From NCBI GenBank assembly GCA_965651905.1, contig CBFGUG010000015.1:1-64000 (forward strand): a DNA stretch of 64,000 bases. Direction: 5' to 3'. Of this stretch, positions 55,269 to 63,366 are shown piece after piece. The DNA comes from SZUA-265 sp965651905. Its GTDB lineage: Bacteria; Myxococcota_A; Polyangia; Polyangiales; Polyangiaceae. Numbering within the stretch: the stretch's first letter is position 1; each line of letters opens with the position of its first letter. Position numbers and translations under genes: made by a program. The notes below the pieces were generated by a model. The model saw only the letters and a list, made by a program, of their open reading frames with translations, was not told the DNA's origin and made no database searches.

Positions 55269-57008
55269 TCAATGCGCGAGGGACGTCGTGAGCAAACTCA
55301 TCGGGTTGTCTTTGGATTCGCCGGAAATGTTGCGGGTGAGGGGGCGAAGTGCATTCTCTGCGACGCCTGAACGCCGCAGCAGTTTGATCAGTTGTTCCGC
55401 ATCACTGTGGTCGCCGAGGACGATGGCGACGACGGCTTGACGGTAGATGTCGTCGAGGGTTCGTTCGACGGTGTACACGTCGCGGCCGTCGGGGGTCATG
55501 GCGGCGGACAAGATGAAACGCGAGGAACGGCGCAGGGTCTTGCGCGCGATGCCGCGGTCCGTGCGACCCGTAGCGTGGGGCGCGAAGCGGAACCACAAGC
55601 CGTCGGACGTGAGATGCCGCAACAGTGACTTGTCCCAGCGGGGGTCGACTTCGACGCGCAGTGGGCGCGCGTCGGCAAGCTCCGCCAAGGAGTATTCACC
55701 TGGCACGCCCTGTACGGCCACGTCGCGGATCAAGGCGCCGAGCAGAGGTTCGAGCTTGAGCAGCTCAGCGGCGAGCGGACCTCGTTGAAGCAGCGCAGTG
55801 GGCACGACCACGACGTCTGGGCGGATCCCTGACGTCAACCGTGCGGACCACAAGCGCCAAGCCGCTTCGGGTGAACTCACGAGCAACATGCTGCGCGCGG
55901 GCAAACGCTCGAAGGTTTGTTCCGACCACTGGCGCGTGGCGCTCATCGTGCGTTGACGGGCGTCGAGCGCCGCGCCCTCGACGAGCAGCAATACAGCGCA
56001 CAGGTGTGCGAACGCGACGACCTGCACGGTCATTCGCGCGAAGGGTCTGCGCGAGTTGCTGAGCGCGCGCGTGATGAGGGCGAGACCCAAGCTGCTGGTC
56101 GCACCGAGAATGCCGAGCGCCACCAGGTGCAGCTCACGACTGGGCCAGGCTAACGCGACTGCGACGAATCCGAGCGCGGGCAATGTCGTCAAGCGACCGC
56201 GCACGGTTTTCAGGGCGAACAGCGCGCCGCCGAGGGCCAGCGCGAACAAGTACAGACCCAAGTCGTTCGGCAGGTCGAAGGCTTCGATCGCGACGCGTTC
56301 CGTGGGCTTGCCGAGGTCGAGGCCGAGCGAAAAGCCGTTCACCCGAGTTTCGAGCAGCGACGGCAACAGCCCGACGACGAGCACGAGCGCAATGAAGCCG
56401 AAGGTGAGAAACAGTTGCCGCAACGTCGGGAGCTCGGTGCGCAGCAACACGCGGACGCCCAGAGGTACCAGCGCCGCGATCCCGAGCGCGCGCGACTCGA
56501 GCAACAACAGCGCCAACAAGCCTCCCCGCGCGAGCCAGGCTCGGCTCGAGTTGCCATCGAACTGCAGGTTCAGGAGCAGCCATAGCGCCAGCGCGGCCGC
56601 CAGGGCAGGCCCCCCGACCAGTACCGACGCGGACTGCCAGGCGCCACCCAACGTCGCGACCAAAGCTCCGCACAATGCGAGCAGCGCACGACCCGAGTGA
56701 CCCACGCGGTCGGCGAGCAGCGAATAACCGAGCCGAAATACGGCGTACCCCGCGATCGCGAGCATCAGCGACGAGAGCAGGCTGAGGCGCAGCAACGTCG
56801 TGCCGATCGGCAAGAGCGCGAACGCCGACGCTAGGGCGCCCGAAAGCACACCCTCGCCGCCCACTTGCACGAGGTCGAGCGCGCGCACCACGCCGACGTC
56901 CTGTGACCAGCGCTCGACGCCATCGAGCCGCGCCAGCGAAAGGGAAAGCGGCACCAGCACCGAAGCCCAGCAGCAAACGGAATACAGCGGGCTGCGCTCC
57001 GAAGTCAC
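55269..57008 (-). CDS. Multispanning membrane protein with DUF2723/glycosyltransferase-like character
   Basis: A GTG start at 57008 (VTSERSPLYSVCC) gives 579 residues; the open frame extends 56 residues upstream over the aspS leader. About ten to twelve membrane helices fill residues 1-370. A soluble C-terminal region (about 380-579) follows, with ARSMLLVSSPEAAWRLWSARL and DVVVVPTALLQRGPL, like the periplasmic part of DUF2723 or PMT-type glycosyltransferases. Exact catalytic residues cannot be assigned. It is divergent from aspS, and the 194 bp between starts must hold both promoters. Confidence 0.75.
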   Translation of the reverse strand: MTSERSPLYSVCCWASVLVPLSLSLARLDGVERWSQDVGVVRALDLVQVGGEGVLSGALASAFALLPIGTTLLRLSLLSSLMLAIAGYAVFRLGYSLLADRVGHSGRALLALCGALVATLGGAWQSASVLVGGPALAAALALWLLLNLQFDGNSSRAWLARGGLLALLLLESRALGIAALVPLGVRVLLRTELPTLRQLFLTFGFIALVLVVGLLPSLLETRVNGFSLGLDLGKPTERVAIEAFDLPNDLGLYLFALALGGALFALKTVRGRLTTLPALGFVAVALAWPSRELHLVALGILGATSSLGLALITRALSNSRRPFARMTVQVVAFAHLCAVLLLVEGAALDARQRTMSATRQWSEQTFERLPARSMLLVSSPEAAWRLWSARLTSGIRPDVVVVPTALLQRGPLAAELLKLEPLLGALIRDVAVQGVPGEYSLAELADARPLRVEVDPRWDKSLLRHLTSDGLWFRFAPHATGRTDRGIARKTLRRSSRFILSAAMTPDGRDVYTVERTLDDIYRQAVVAIVLGDHSDAEQLIKLLRRSGVAENALRPLTRNISGESKDNPMSLLTTSLAH

Positions 57009-57202
57009 CCGTCCGCTGTTGCCATAAGTGCCTGATTGGGCCCAATTTTCGGCTTTCCCAGGTGGCCTCGAACGAGCGCCTTCGCAGTTCGAGGCGATTG
57101 TGCGTCGGACGCCAGTCGCGAGGTTGTTCTGACTCGGCTTGCGCGCTAAATGCGGGAACCCTTTTTGCAGGCCCACACGCCGTGGGCCCCGGAGAATGCC
57201 CC

Positions 57203-59092
57203 GTGGCCAGATTCATCGACGAGCTCAAGCGAACCCACCACAACGCTGCCCTGCGTGCTTCGAATATCGATGACGAGGTCGTGCTGTTCGGCTGGGTCGA
57301 CAAGCGCCGTGACCACGGCAGCTTGATCTTCGTCGATCTGCGCGACCGCGAGGGCATCACGCAAATCGTGTTCGATCCAGAGCAGAACAAAGAGGCCCAC
57401 GGCTTGGCGGAAGCGTTGCGCAGCGAGTGGGTGATCGGCATCCGCGGCAAGGTCCGCAGCCGCGGCCAACAGTTCTCCAAAAAGAAGAACGAGATGGTGA
57501 GCGCCGCCAACCCCAACCTCGCCACGGGCGAAGTCGAGGTGCTGGTCGAAGAGATGACGATCTTCAACAAGGCAGAGACGCCGCCGTTCGAAATCGTCGA
57601 CAACACCGAGACGCGCGAAGAGGTGCGGCTTCAGTATCGCTATCTCGACTTGCGTCGCAAACCGCTGCAGCAGGCGTTACGTCAGCGCCACAAGTTGAAC
57701 CAAGCGACGCGCAACTACCTGTCAGATCAGGGCTGCCTGGAAATCGAAACGCCGTTCTTGGTCAAGTATACGCCTGGCGGCGCCCGCAACTTCTTGGTGC
57801 CCGCGCGCGTGGCACCCGGGAAGTTCTACGCGCTGGCCGAGAGCCCGCAGCTGTTCAAGCAGCTGTTCATGGTCGCAGGGTACGACAAGTACTTTCAGAT
57901 CGTGCGCTGCTTCCGCGACGAGGACCTGCGCATCGATCGCCAGCCCGAGTTCACACAGATCGACATCGAGCTGTCGTTCATCAACCAAGACGACCTGTTC
58001 AAGCTGGTAGAGGGTCTGATCTTCCGTATTTGGAAGGACGTGCTCGACATCGACTTGCTGGAAAAGTACCCGAGCGGCAGCTTCCCACGGCTCAAGTTCG
58101 AAGACTCGATGCGCGACTACGGCAACGACAAGCCCGATCTGCGCTTCGAGATGAAGCACATCGACTTGACGGATCTCGTGATCGAACACGACGGCGGTGG
58201 CATTCCGTTTTTTCAGCCAATCGCCGAGAAGTTCAAGAGCGGCGCTTACCGCCGTGACCTGCCTTCCGAAATCGTCAAAGCCATGGTCGTGCCCGCGGCG
58301 CACAACCTGACGCGCTCGGACGGCGACAAGCTCGAAAAATACGCCAAGAGCATGGGCGCTGGCGGCCTCGCCCGCGCCAAGGTCGCGGCTGACGGCAGCT
58401 GGACGCAGTCGCCCCTGGCGAAGAGCGTAACGCCCGAGTTCCAGGCCGCGATCAACAAACTGACGAACGCGCAAGAGGGCGACGTCATCCTGTTCCAGTT
58501 CGGCAAGACGTCGCTGGTTCACACGGTGATGGCGAACTTGCGCCTGTTCGAGGCCAAGCGTGCAGGAGTCATTCCCGAGAGCGGGCACGGCGACAACTTC
58601 CAGTTCTGCTGGGTGATCGATCCGCCGCTGTTCGAGTACGACGAGGATCGCAAAGGCTGGGCTGCCGCTCACCACGCGTTCACCCGCCCCCACGACGAGG
58701 ACGTCGATCTGATCGAAAAGGATCCGGGCCTGGTCAACTGCTACCGCTACGACGTGGTGCTCAATGGCTTCGAAATCGGCGGCGGCTCGATCCGTCTGCA
58801 CGACCCCGAGGTGCAGGCTCGCGTGTTTGCGGCGCTCGGCATCGGCCCCGAGGAAGCGCGTGAGAAGTTCGGGTTCTTGCTCGACGCGCTGAAGTTCGGC
58901 GCGCCCCCGCACGGCGGTATCGCGCTCGGCATGGACCGCATCGCGATGTTGATCGCGGGCAGCGAAAGCATCCGCGACGTGATCGCGTTCCCCAAGACCC
59001 AGCGCGGTACCGACCAGATGAGTGACGCACCTACCTCGGTCAGCCCTGAGCAACTCGCCGAGTTGCGCGTCCGCGCCATCCTCGACCAGTGA
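57203..59092 (+). CDS. aspS: Aspartyl-tRNA synthetase
   Basis: The GTG start at 57203 (VARFIDELKRTHH) gives 629 residues and the full bacterial AspRS: N-terminal OB anticodon domain, class II core with motif 2 at FRDEDLRIDRQPEFTQIDIE, the GAD insertion domain, and motif 3 GIALGMDRIAMLIAG. The anticodon domain has RRDHGSLIFVDLRDR, with His where E. coli has Leu, and an extra SKKKNEMVSAANPN stretch near residue 90. The His suggests a non-discriminating enzyme that also charges tRNA-Asn; this is an inference. A perfect-stem hairpin follows the stop. Confidence 0.95.
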   Translation: MARFIDELKRTHHNAALRASNIDDEVVLFGWVDKRRDHGSLIFVDLRDREGITQIVFDPEQNKEAHGLAEALRSEWVIGIRGKVRSRGQQFSKKKNEMVSAANPNLATGEVEVLVEEMTIFNKAETPPFEIVDNTETREEVRLQYRYLDLRRKPLQQALRQRHKLNQATRNYLSDQGCLEIETPFLVKYTPGGARNFLVPARVAPGKFYALAESPQLFKQLFMVAGYDKYFQIVRCFRDEDLRIDRQPEFTQIDIELSFINQDDLFKLVEGLIFRIWKDVLDIDLLEKYPSGSFPRLKFEDSMRDYGNDKPDLRFEMKHIDLTDLVIEHDGGGIPFFQPIAEKFKSGAYRRDLPSEIVKAMVVPAAHNLTRSDGDKLEKYAKSMGAGGLARAKVAADGSWTQSPLAKSVTPEFQAAINKLTNAQEGDVILFQFGKTSLVHTVMANLRLFEAKRAGVIPESGHGDNFQFCWVIDPPLFEYDEDRKGWAAAHHAFTRPHDEDVDLIEKDPGLVNCYRYDVVLNGFEIGGGSIRLHDPEVQARVFAALGIGPEEAREKFGFLLDALKFGAPPHGGIALGMDRIAMLIAGSESIRDVIAFPKTQRGTDQMSDAPTSVSPEQLAELRVRAILDQ

Positions 59093-59101
59093 GCAGACTC
59101 T

Positions 59102-59124
59102 GGCCCGCAGTCCGGCTGCGGGCC
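59102..59124 (+). terminator. Perfect 9-bp hairpin after aspS
   Basis: GGCCCGCAG (59102-59110) pairs perfectly with CTGCGGGCC (59116-59124) around a 5-base loop, 10 bases after the aspS stop. Confidence 0.65.
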
Positions 59125-59131
59125 GCAGTCG

Positions 59132-59355
59132 CTCCCACATTGGCGCCTCGGTCCTTCACGACTGGATCATCGTCTCGTAGATCGCCGTGATCCCCGGCGC
59201 TTGGCGGTTCAACTCGCCCGCCCGTCAAGCTCGGTGGCTCAGGCGGTTTTCGCGAGAACCGTAGCGAAACAGCCTCCCGGCGTTGAGCAACGGAAGCGCA
59301 ACGGAAACCGCCTGAGCCGTCGAGATCGGCGGGCGCCCTCGCAGCGCGAAATGAC
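59132..59355. mobile_element. Variant copy of the structured MITE-like element
   Basis: From about 59212 to 59354 this region is the reverse-complement homologue of 53914-54050, including CCCGTCAAGCTCGGTGGC, the loop GAGAACCG and GAGATCGGCGGGCG. Its stem GGCTCAGGCGGTTT (59236-59249) pairs perfectly with AAACCGCCTGAGCC (59305-59318), and CCGT (59259-59262) with ACGG (59290-59293). GCCGCAGTCG occurs at 59122-59131 and 59356-59365, a 10-bp direct repeat bounding a 224-bp block. The typical inverted-repeat ends are not clear, so the exact boundaries are uncertain. Confidence 0.7.
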
Positions 59356-59407
59356 GCCGCAGTCGTTCCCTTGACTTGGGTTGGCTCGGCGGCACACCCT
59401 GCGTTTG

Positions 59408-60775
59408 ATGACGGGTACCATCCTGGTAGTCGACGACAGCCCGACGATCCGGAAGGTCGTCACGGGTGTACTGCAAGCGCGGGGCTTCGAAACCCACTCG
59501 GCCAACGATGGGCGTGAAGCGCTGGAGGTGCTGCGCGAGCACTCGGCGGATATGGTGTTGCTCGACTTCGTGATGCCCGTGATGAACGGCTATCAGTTTT
59601 GTCGCGAGCTGCGCGCGGATCCCAAGCTGCAACACCTGCCCGTGGTGCTGATGAGCGCCAAGGGCGACAAGATTCGCGGACAGTTCGTGCAGCAAACGGG
59701 AGCGGTGGACGCCATCACCAAACCGTTCGATCCGCGTGCTTTGGTTGCGGTGGTGGAGACGACTCTGCGCAAGCCGCAGCGCGACTCGAAGTTGCCGCCG
59801 CTGCGCGACGATCAAGCGTCGGATCTGGCGCGACTCGAGCGCATCACGGATCCCGACGAACGCGCCCGTGAGTTGGCGACACTGTTCGCCCGCAGCCTGG
59901 GCAAACTCGTGATGCCGCTGTTTGCGACACTCGGGCCGCGCCCTGAGCCCGGCAAGTTAGCGGACGAACTCAGTCGCTTGCTGGTGCCCGAACGACTGCG
60001 GGGACTGGGTGGACTACTGAAGCTGCTGGACAAGCGACGTACGGAGTCCGCCGTGTTAGCGGGGGACTTGGGCTTCATTTCGATCGCCGAGGTGCTGCAG
60101 ATGCTCGAGCTGCAACGCCAAACGGGAGCTTTGCAAATCACCTACGGCGATCAGGAGATCACGCTGTACTTGGTGGACGGCCGCGTCGACTTCGCTCGCT
60201 CCAGCAACCTGCCGCTCAGCTTCAAGATCGGTCGTTTCTTGGTGGAAGACGGCGTGATCTCGCGGGAGCAACTCGAACCCGTGCTTCAAGATTCGGGCAC
60301 GCGTCATCGCTTGCTCGGTGAGGAGCTGGAGCGACGTGGGGTCGTCAAACCCGAACAGCTGCGCGAAGCTCTGAAACGTCAATCGAGCGAACTCGTGTAC
60401 GAAGCCGTGCGCTGGAGGAACGGTCGTTTCAGCTTCGACGTGGGGCAAAGTTGCCCCGAAGCCACCATGGCGCAGCTGGCACTCAACCCTGGCGGCCTAC
60501 TCATGGAAGGCTTCAGGCGCGTCGACGAATGGCAATTGATCGAAGGCTCGTTCAAGTTCGACGACGTGATCATGCCGGATCAAGCTGCCATCGAACGCCT
60601 GTCGGAACGTTCCGAGTTCGAGCCGCTGGAAGAGTTGGTGCTCGCCACCATCGACGGCAAACTCAACGTGCGCCAGATCGTCGACGAGGTGGACGCGAGC
60701 ACCTTCGACGTGTGCAAAGCGCTGTATCAGTTTCTCAACTCGGGGATGGTGCGACGCAAAGGTGTCGCCGCGTGA
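59408..60775 (+). CDS. Response regulator with PATAN/DUF4388-type domains
   Basis: The start at MTGTILVVDDSPTIR (59408) gives 455 residues. The receiver domain (3-120) has Asp9/Asp10, phosphoacceptor Asp53 and the Lys of TKPFDP. After a helical linker, a DUF4388-type PATAN region (about 215-370) shows FISIAEVLQMLELQRQTGALQI and the downstream repeat GEELERRGVVKPEQLREALKRQSSELV. A C-terminal region of the same type ends the protein. No DNA-binding domain is present, so output is probably by protein interaction. It shares its domain type with the 34727-38509 protein. Confidence 0.9.
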   Translation: MTGTILVVDDSPTIRKVVTGVLQARGFETHSANDGREALEVLREHSADMVLLDFVMPVMNGYQFCRELRADPKLQHLPVVLMSAKGDKIRGQFVQQTGAVDAITKPFDPRALVAVVETTLRKPQRDSKLPPLRDDQASDLARLERITDPDERARELATLFARSLGKLVMPLFATLGPRPEPGKLADELSRLLVPERLRGLGGLLKLLDKRRTESAVLAGDLGFISIAEVLQMLELQRQTGALQITYGDQEITLYLVDGRVDFARSSNLPLSFKIGRFLVEDGVISREQLEPVLQDSGTRHRLLGEELERRGVVKPEQLREALKRQSSELVYEAVRWRNGRFSFDVGQSCPEATMAQLALNPGGLLMEGFRRVDEWQLIEGSFKFDDVIMPDQAAIERLSERSEFEPLEELVLATIDGKLNVRQIVDEVDASTFDVCKALYQFLNSGMVRRKGVAA

Positions 60776-60866
60776 AACGACGTGGTGGCTGAGCTCGGAC
60801 GGGTCCGCACCCCGTGATGCGATGATCGGTTGGTGCACTTTTCGCCCAACCCAAAAAAACCAAACG

Positions 60867-61325
60867 ATGCCTCGAACAGCAGTCGACGTCGAAGCCGTGG
60901 GTCGAAACGATCTCCGAGAACTCGAGACGCTGGCTGCGTTCAGTAGTCGCCCGCACCCCGACTTCCAGAGTGAGCTGGCCAAGGAGCATTGCCTTGCGTG
61001 GGTTGCGCGGCGCGGCGAGACGCGACGCGCAGTGGCGTTCTTGCTGGTGTGGGCGGTCGCCGACGAACTGCAGATCGTCGACATTGCGACGGCACCCGAC
61101 GCACGTCGACGGGGCGCAGCCAGCGCGCTACTCACAGCGCTGCGCGATTTCGCGGTCTCTCACGGATTTCGCTGTGCTCTGCTCGAGGTGCGCGCGTCGA
61201 ACTCGGCCGCACTGGCCTTGTACGCGGCGCACGGCTTTGAGACAACACGGCACCGCCCGAAATATTACGCTGACGGCGAGGACGCATTGGAGCTCGTGCG
61301 GAGCTTCGCCGAATCGAGTCGGTAA
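60867..61325 (+). CDS. GNAT-family acetyltransferase (RimI-like)
   Basis: The start at MPRTAVDVEAVGRND (60867) gives 152 residues, the usual RimI-like length; the open frame extends 35 residues upstream without family features. Motif A is IVDIATAPDARRRGAASALLTALRDFA, with the acetyl-CoA-binding RRRGAA, and motif B is LEVRASNSAALALYAAHGFE, strongly RimI-like. RimI acetylates ribosomal protein S18, but the substrate here is unproved. It is about 90 bp downstream of the response regulator and may share its transcript. Confidence 0.87.
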   Translation: MPRTAVDVEAVGRNDLRELETLAAFSSRPHPDFQSELAKEHCLAWVARRGETRRAVAFLLVWAVADELQIVDIATAPDARRRGAASALLTALRDFAVSHGFRCALLEVRASNSAALALYAAHGFETTRHRPKYYADGEDALELVRSFAESSR

Positions 61326-61347
61326 TCTGATACGGTCACCGCGAATC

Positions 61348-62706
61348 ATGACACCGAGCAAGCCGAGTGAACTCGAAACCCCAACCCGCGCACGTCGGGC
61401 GATCGCATGGGGTTCGCGCTGGGCACTGCTCGTGTCGACGGCTCTCTCTGGGTGTCAGCTGCTTGGCGACGACAAGCCCGAACCCACCAAACCGATCGAC
61501 GCAGTTGGCGAGGAAGGGGCGAATCCTGCCGTTGTTCCAGCGCCGCTACCCGACAACGCATTGGGCAACCCAGCGACCAAGACACGCAACAAGAGCGCCA
61601 GCGCGACGGCCACGGCGACGCCGCTGCGTATGCTGACGCCCGAGCCCTTTGCACCACAACAACCCGTCGCGTCGCGCAGCGGCGACAAGTCTGCGCTCGG
61701 GGAGTCGTTGCTCGAGTTGGAGGCGGAGTTTCGCTGGCCTGGGCACACACCAACGATCAAGGTGCCGGGACTCGACAAGGATGCGCGAGAGGCACTGCAA
61801 CGGCGTCTGGGTCGAGCCGTGCGCATCGAGTTGCATTCCGATGGCACCATGGACATGCGTCTCCTTGGCGGCGTGTTTCCCGTCGCGCAAGGCAGTCACT
61901 TGCAGGGACGCTTGGACCGATTCGGTCAGCTGCTGATTTGGCCGGATCTGTCGACGTACCGCGTGTTGCCTCAGGGTAGCCTGCCCGCGCTGTTGCGCGA
62001 AGGACGCGTCGACGTCGTGCCTCTGGTGTTTGGCGACGTGGAGCCAACACCAGCCAAGCCGATCGCGCGACGCTTCGGGTTTCAAGCGTTCGAGACAGTG
62101 CTCAAGGCGAACCGCGGGTCGTTAGTGGTCGAGATGGTGGAGAGTAACGAGTTCGAGCACGCGGGGATCCCGTTGTGCCGCGCGCTACTCGAGCTGCTCT
62201 CGATTGCGCCACACCCCGAGGTCTGCTCGGACGACCGAGTGATCGTCCGCGCGACGTACCAACTGCCGGGCAGCGAGCTGCAGTTCGAGGTGCATTCCCT
62301 CAAGAACAAGTCCGATTCCTCGCCGCGTGCGCTGACGTTGCCCCCAAAAGGTGCGAGGTTCGTGGCTCGCGGGCTCCCAACGCCGCGCGTATTGCTTGGC
62401 GAAGGTGAACTCGAAACGTTGCGCAATACGGACGATTTGGGAGCACTGGAGCTGACGAACGCGTCGGATCTCGGCGGCTGGCTGTTGCTCGATGGAAACC
62501 CGGTGGCGTTCGTCGCCCCGCGCACGCGTCGCACTTTCGGCAAGCTTCCGCACGGCGACTATCACTTGGAGCTGCGCGACTTTTTCGGCGCGCAGCTGCT
62601 GCCGCCTGGCCCGATCAAGGTCGAGCAGTTGACGCGCGTCGGAGAGCCCCAAGAAGTGGACGCAGGCGCCGCCGCGCCTGATCAGTCACCGAACTCGGAG
62701 AGGTAG
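61348..62706 (+). CDS. Lipoprotein of unknown function
   Basis: The start at MTPSKPSELETPTRA (61348) gives 452 residues with an Arg-containing signal peptide and lipobox ALSGCQLLG, acylated Cys near residue 33. A Pro/Ala/Thr linker is followed by a long beta-rich region (from about 110) with FGRLLIWPDLSTYRVLP-type strands, then a C-terminal domain containing LELTNASDLGGWLLLDGNPV and PHGDYHLELRDFFG, resembling a surface or PEGA-like beta domain. I do not recognise a family. Its 3' end overlaps the convergent gene by 25 bp. Confidence 0.75.
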   Translation: MTPSKPSELETPTRARRAIAWGSRWALLVSTALSGCQLLGDDKPEPTKPIDAVGEEGANPAVVPAPLPDNALGNPATKTRNKSASATATATPLRMLTPEPFAPQQPVASRSGDKSALGESLLELEAEFRWPGHTPTIKVPGLDKDAREALQRRLGRAVRIELHSDGTMDMRLLGGVFPVAQGSHLQGRLDRFGQLLIWPDLSTYRVLPQGSLPALLREGRVDVVPLVFGDVEPTPAKPIARRFGFQAFETVLKANRGSLVVEMVESNEFEHAGIPLCRALLELLSIAPHPEVCSDDRVIVRATYQLPGSELQFEVHSLKNKSDSSPRALTLPPKGARFVARGLPTPRVLLGEGELETLRNTDDLGALELTNASDLGGWLLLDGNPVAFVAPRTRRTFGKLPHGDYHLELRDFFGAQLLPPGPIKVEQLTRVGEPQEVDAGAAAPDQSPNSER

Positions 62707-63329
62707 TCGTCGAGCTCGAAGCTGACGTCGGTGAGGCCCGCGTCCACCATCTGCGAGCGGAGGGCTTCTACGGCAACCTGGATGCCGTCGAAACGTGTCG
62801 CGAACGTGAAGAAGTCGCGCTCGCTCACTTCGGGCAGCGCCTCCAAACGACGCGAGACCAATTCGCGTTCGTCGCGTGGTAGGCGCAACTCCGACGACGG
62901 CCCCGAGTGGGTCGTCGAACCCTTGAGCACGTCGTACCCCACGCCAATTGGATTGAGCGCCAGAAACACGGGTTGCATCCACAACATCCAGCGGTGAACA
63001 TCCGTTTCCTGAGCGCGCCAGAATCCGCCAAACTCCAGTGCGAGCACCTGCCCGAAGTACGCGCCCGCGGCTTGCGCGATCAGGGGCTCGGCTTCGGGGC
63101 GTTCTTTGATCTGTTCGCGCGCGGCAAGCATGTAGTGGTCGAGCAATGGCAGAGTTTCGTGACTCAAGTCCAAGTCCACGCCCGTTGTCGCGCGCACGAA
63201 GCGCGCGCAGCTGGTAACCAGCTCCGTGATGTGAGGTGGGACGACTGGGGCAATGTCAGGAGATGTCACCGTAAATGAGCCTATTCCGAAAGTAGGGAGT
63301 GGGGAACCTGGATCACGCGTCTGGGGCAT
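62682..63329 (-). CDS. Conserved-looking protein of unknown function
   Basis: The ATG at 63329 gives about 216 residues; a GTG at 63269 is an equally good start. The protein is mostly helical, without a signal peptide, and has a central motif LDLSHETLPLLDHYMLAAREQI followed by AGAYFGQVLALEFGGFWR. The regular helix spacing suggests a real folded cytoplasmic protein. No family is recognised. It is divergent from the metallophosphatase gene and overlaps the lipoprotein gene by 25 bp at its end. Confidence 0.7.
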   Translation of the reverse strand: MPQTRDPGSPLPTFGIGSFTVTSPDIAPVVPPHITELVTSCARFVRATTGVDLDLSHETLPLLDHYMLAAREQIKERPEAEPLIAQAAGAYFGQVLALEFGGFWRAQETDVHRWMLWMQPVFLALNPIGVGYDVLKGSTTHSGPSSELRLPRDERELVSRRLEALPEVSERDFFTFATRFDGIQVAVEALRSQMVDAGLTDVSFELDDYLSEFGD

Positions 63330-63366
63330 CCTATCCTGAAACTCACCTTCGACCGTCAGAACCAGC

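Noticed and set aside
48617..55343. TGTTGCGGGTGAGGGG at about 48617 and 55328 as a dispersed repeat
   Set aside because: One copy is in coding sequence and a 16-base match is expected about once by chance in this amount of GC-rich DNA.
56134..57606. 490-codon minus-strand frame over aspS and the membrane protein gene
   Set aside because: It is the shadow of two strongly supported genes and its translation is low-complexity.
57722..59140. 472-codon minus-strand frame opposite aspS
   Set aside because: Mirror frame of aspS; the His/Val/Asp-rich translation has no domain.
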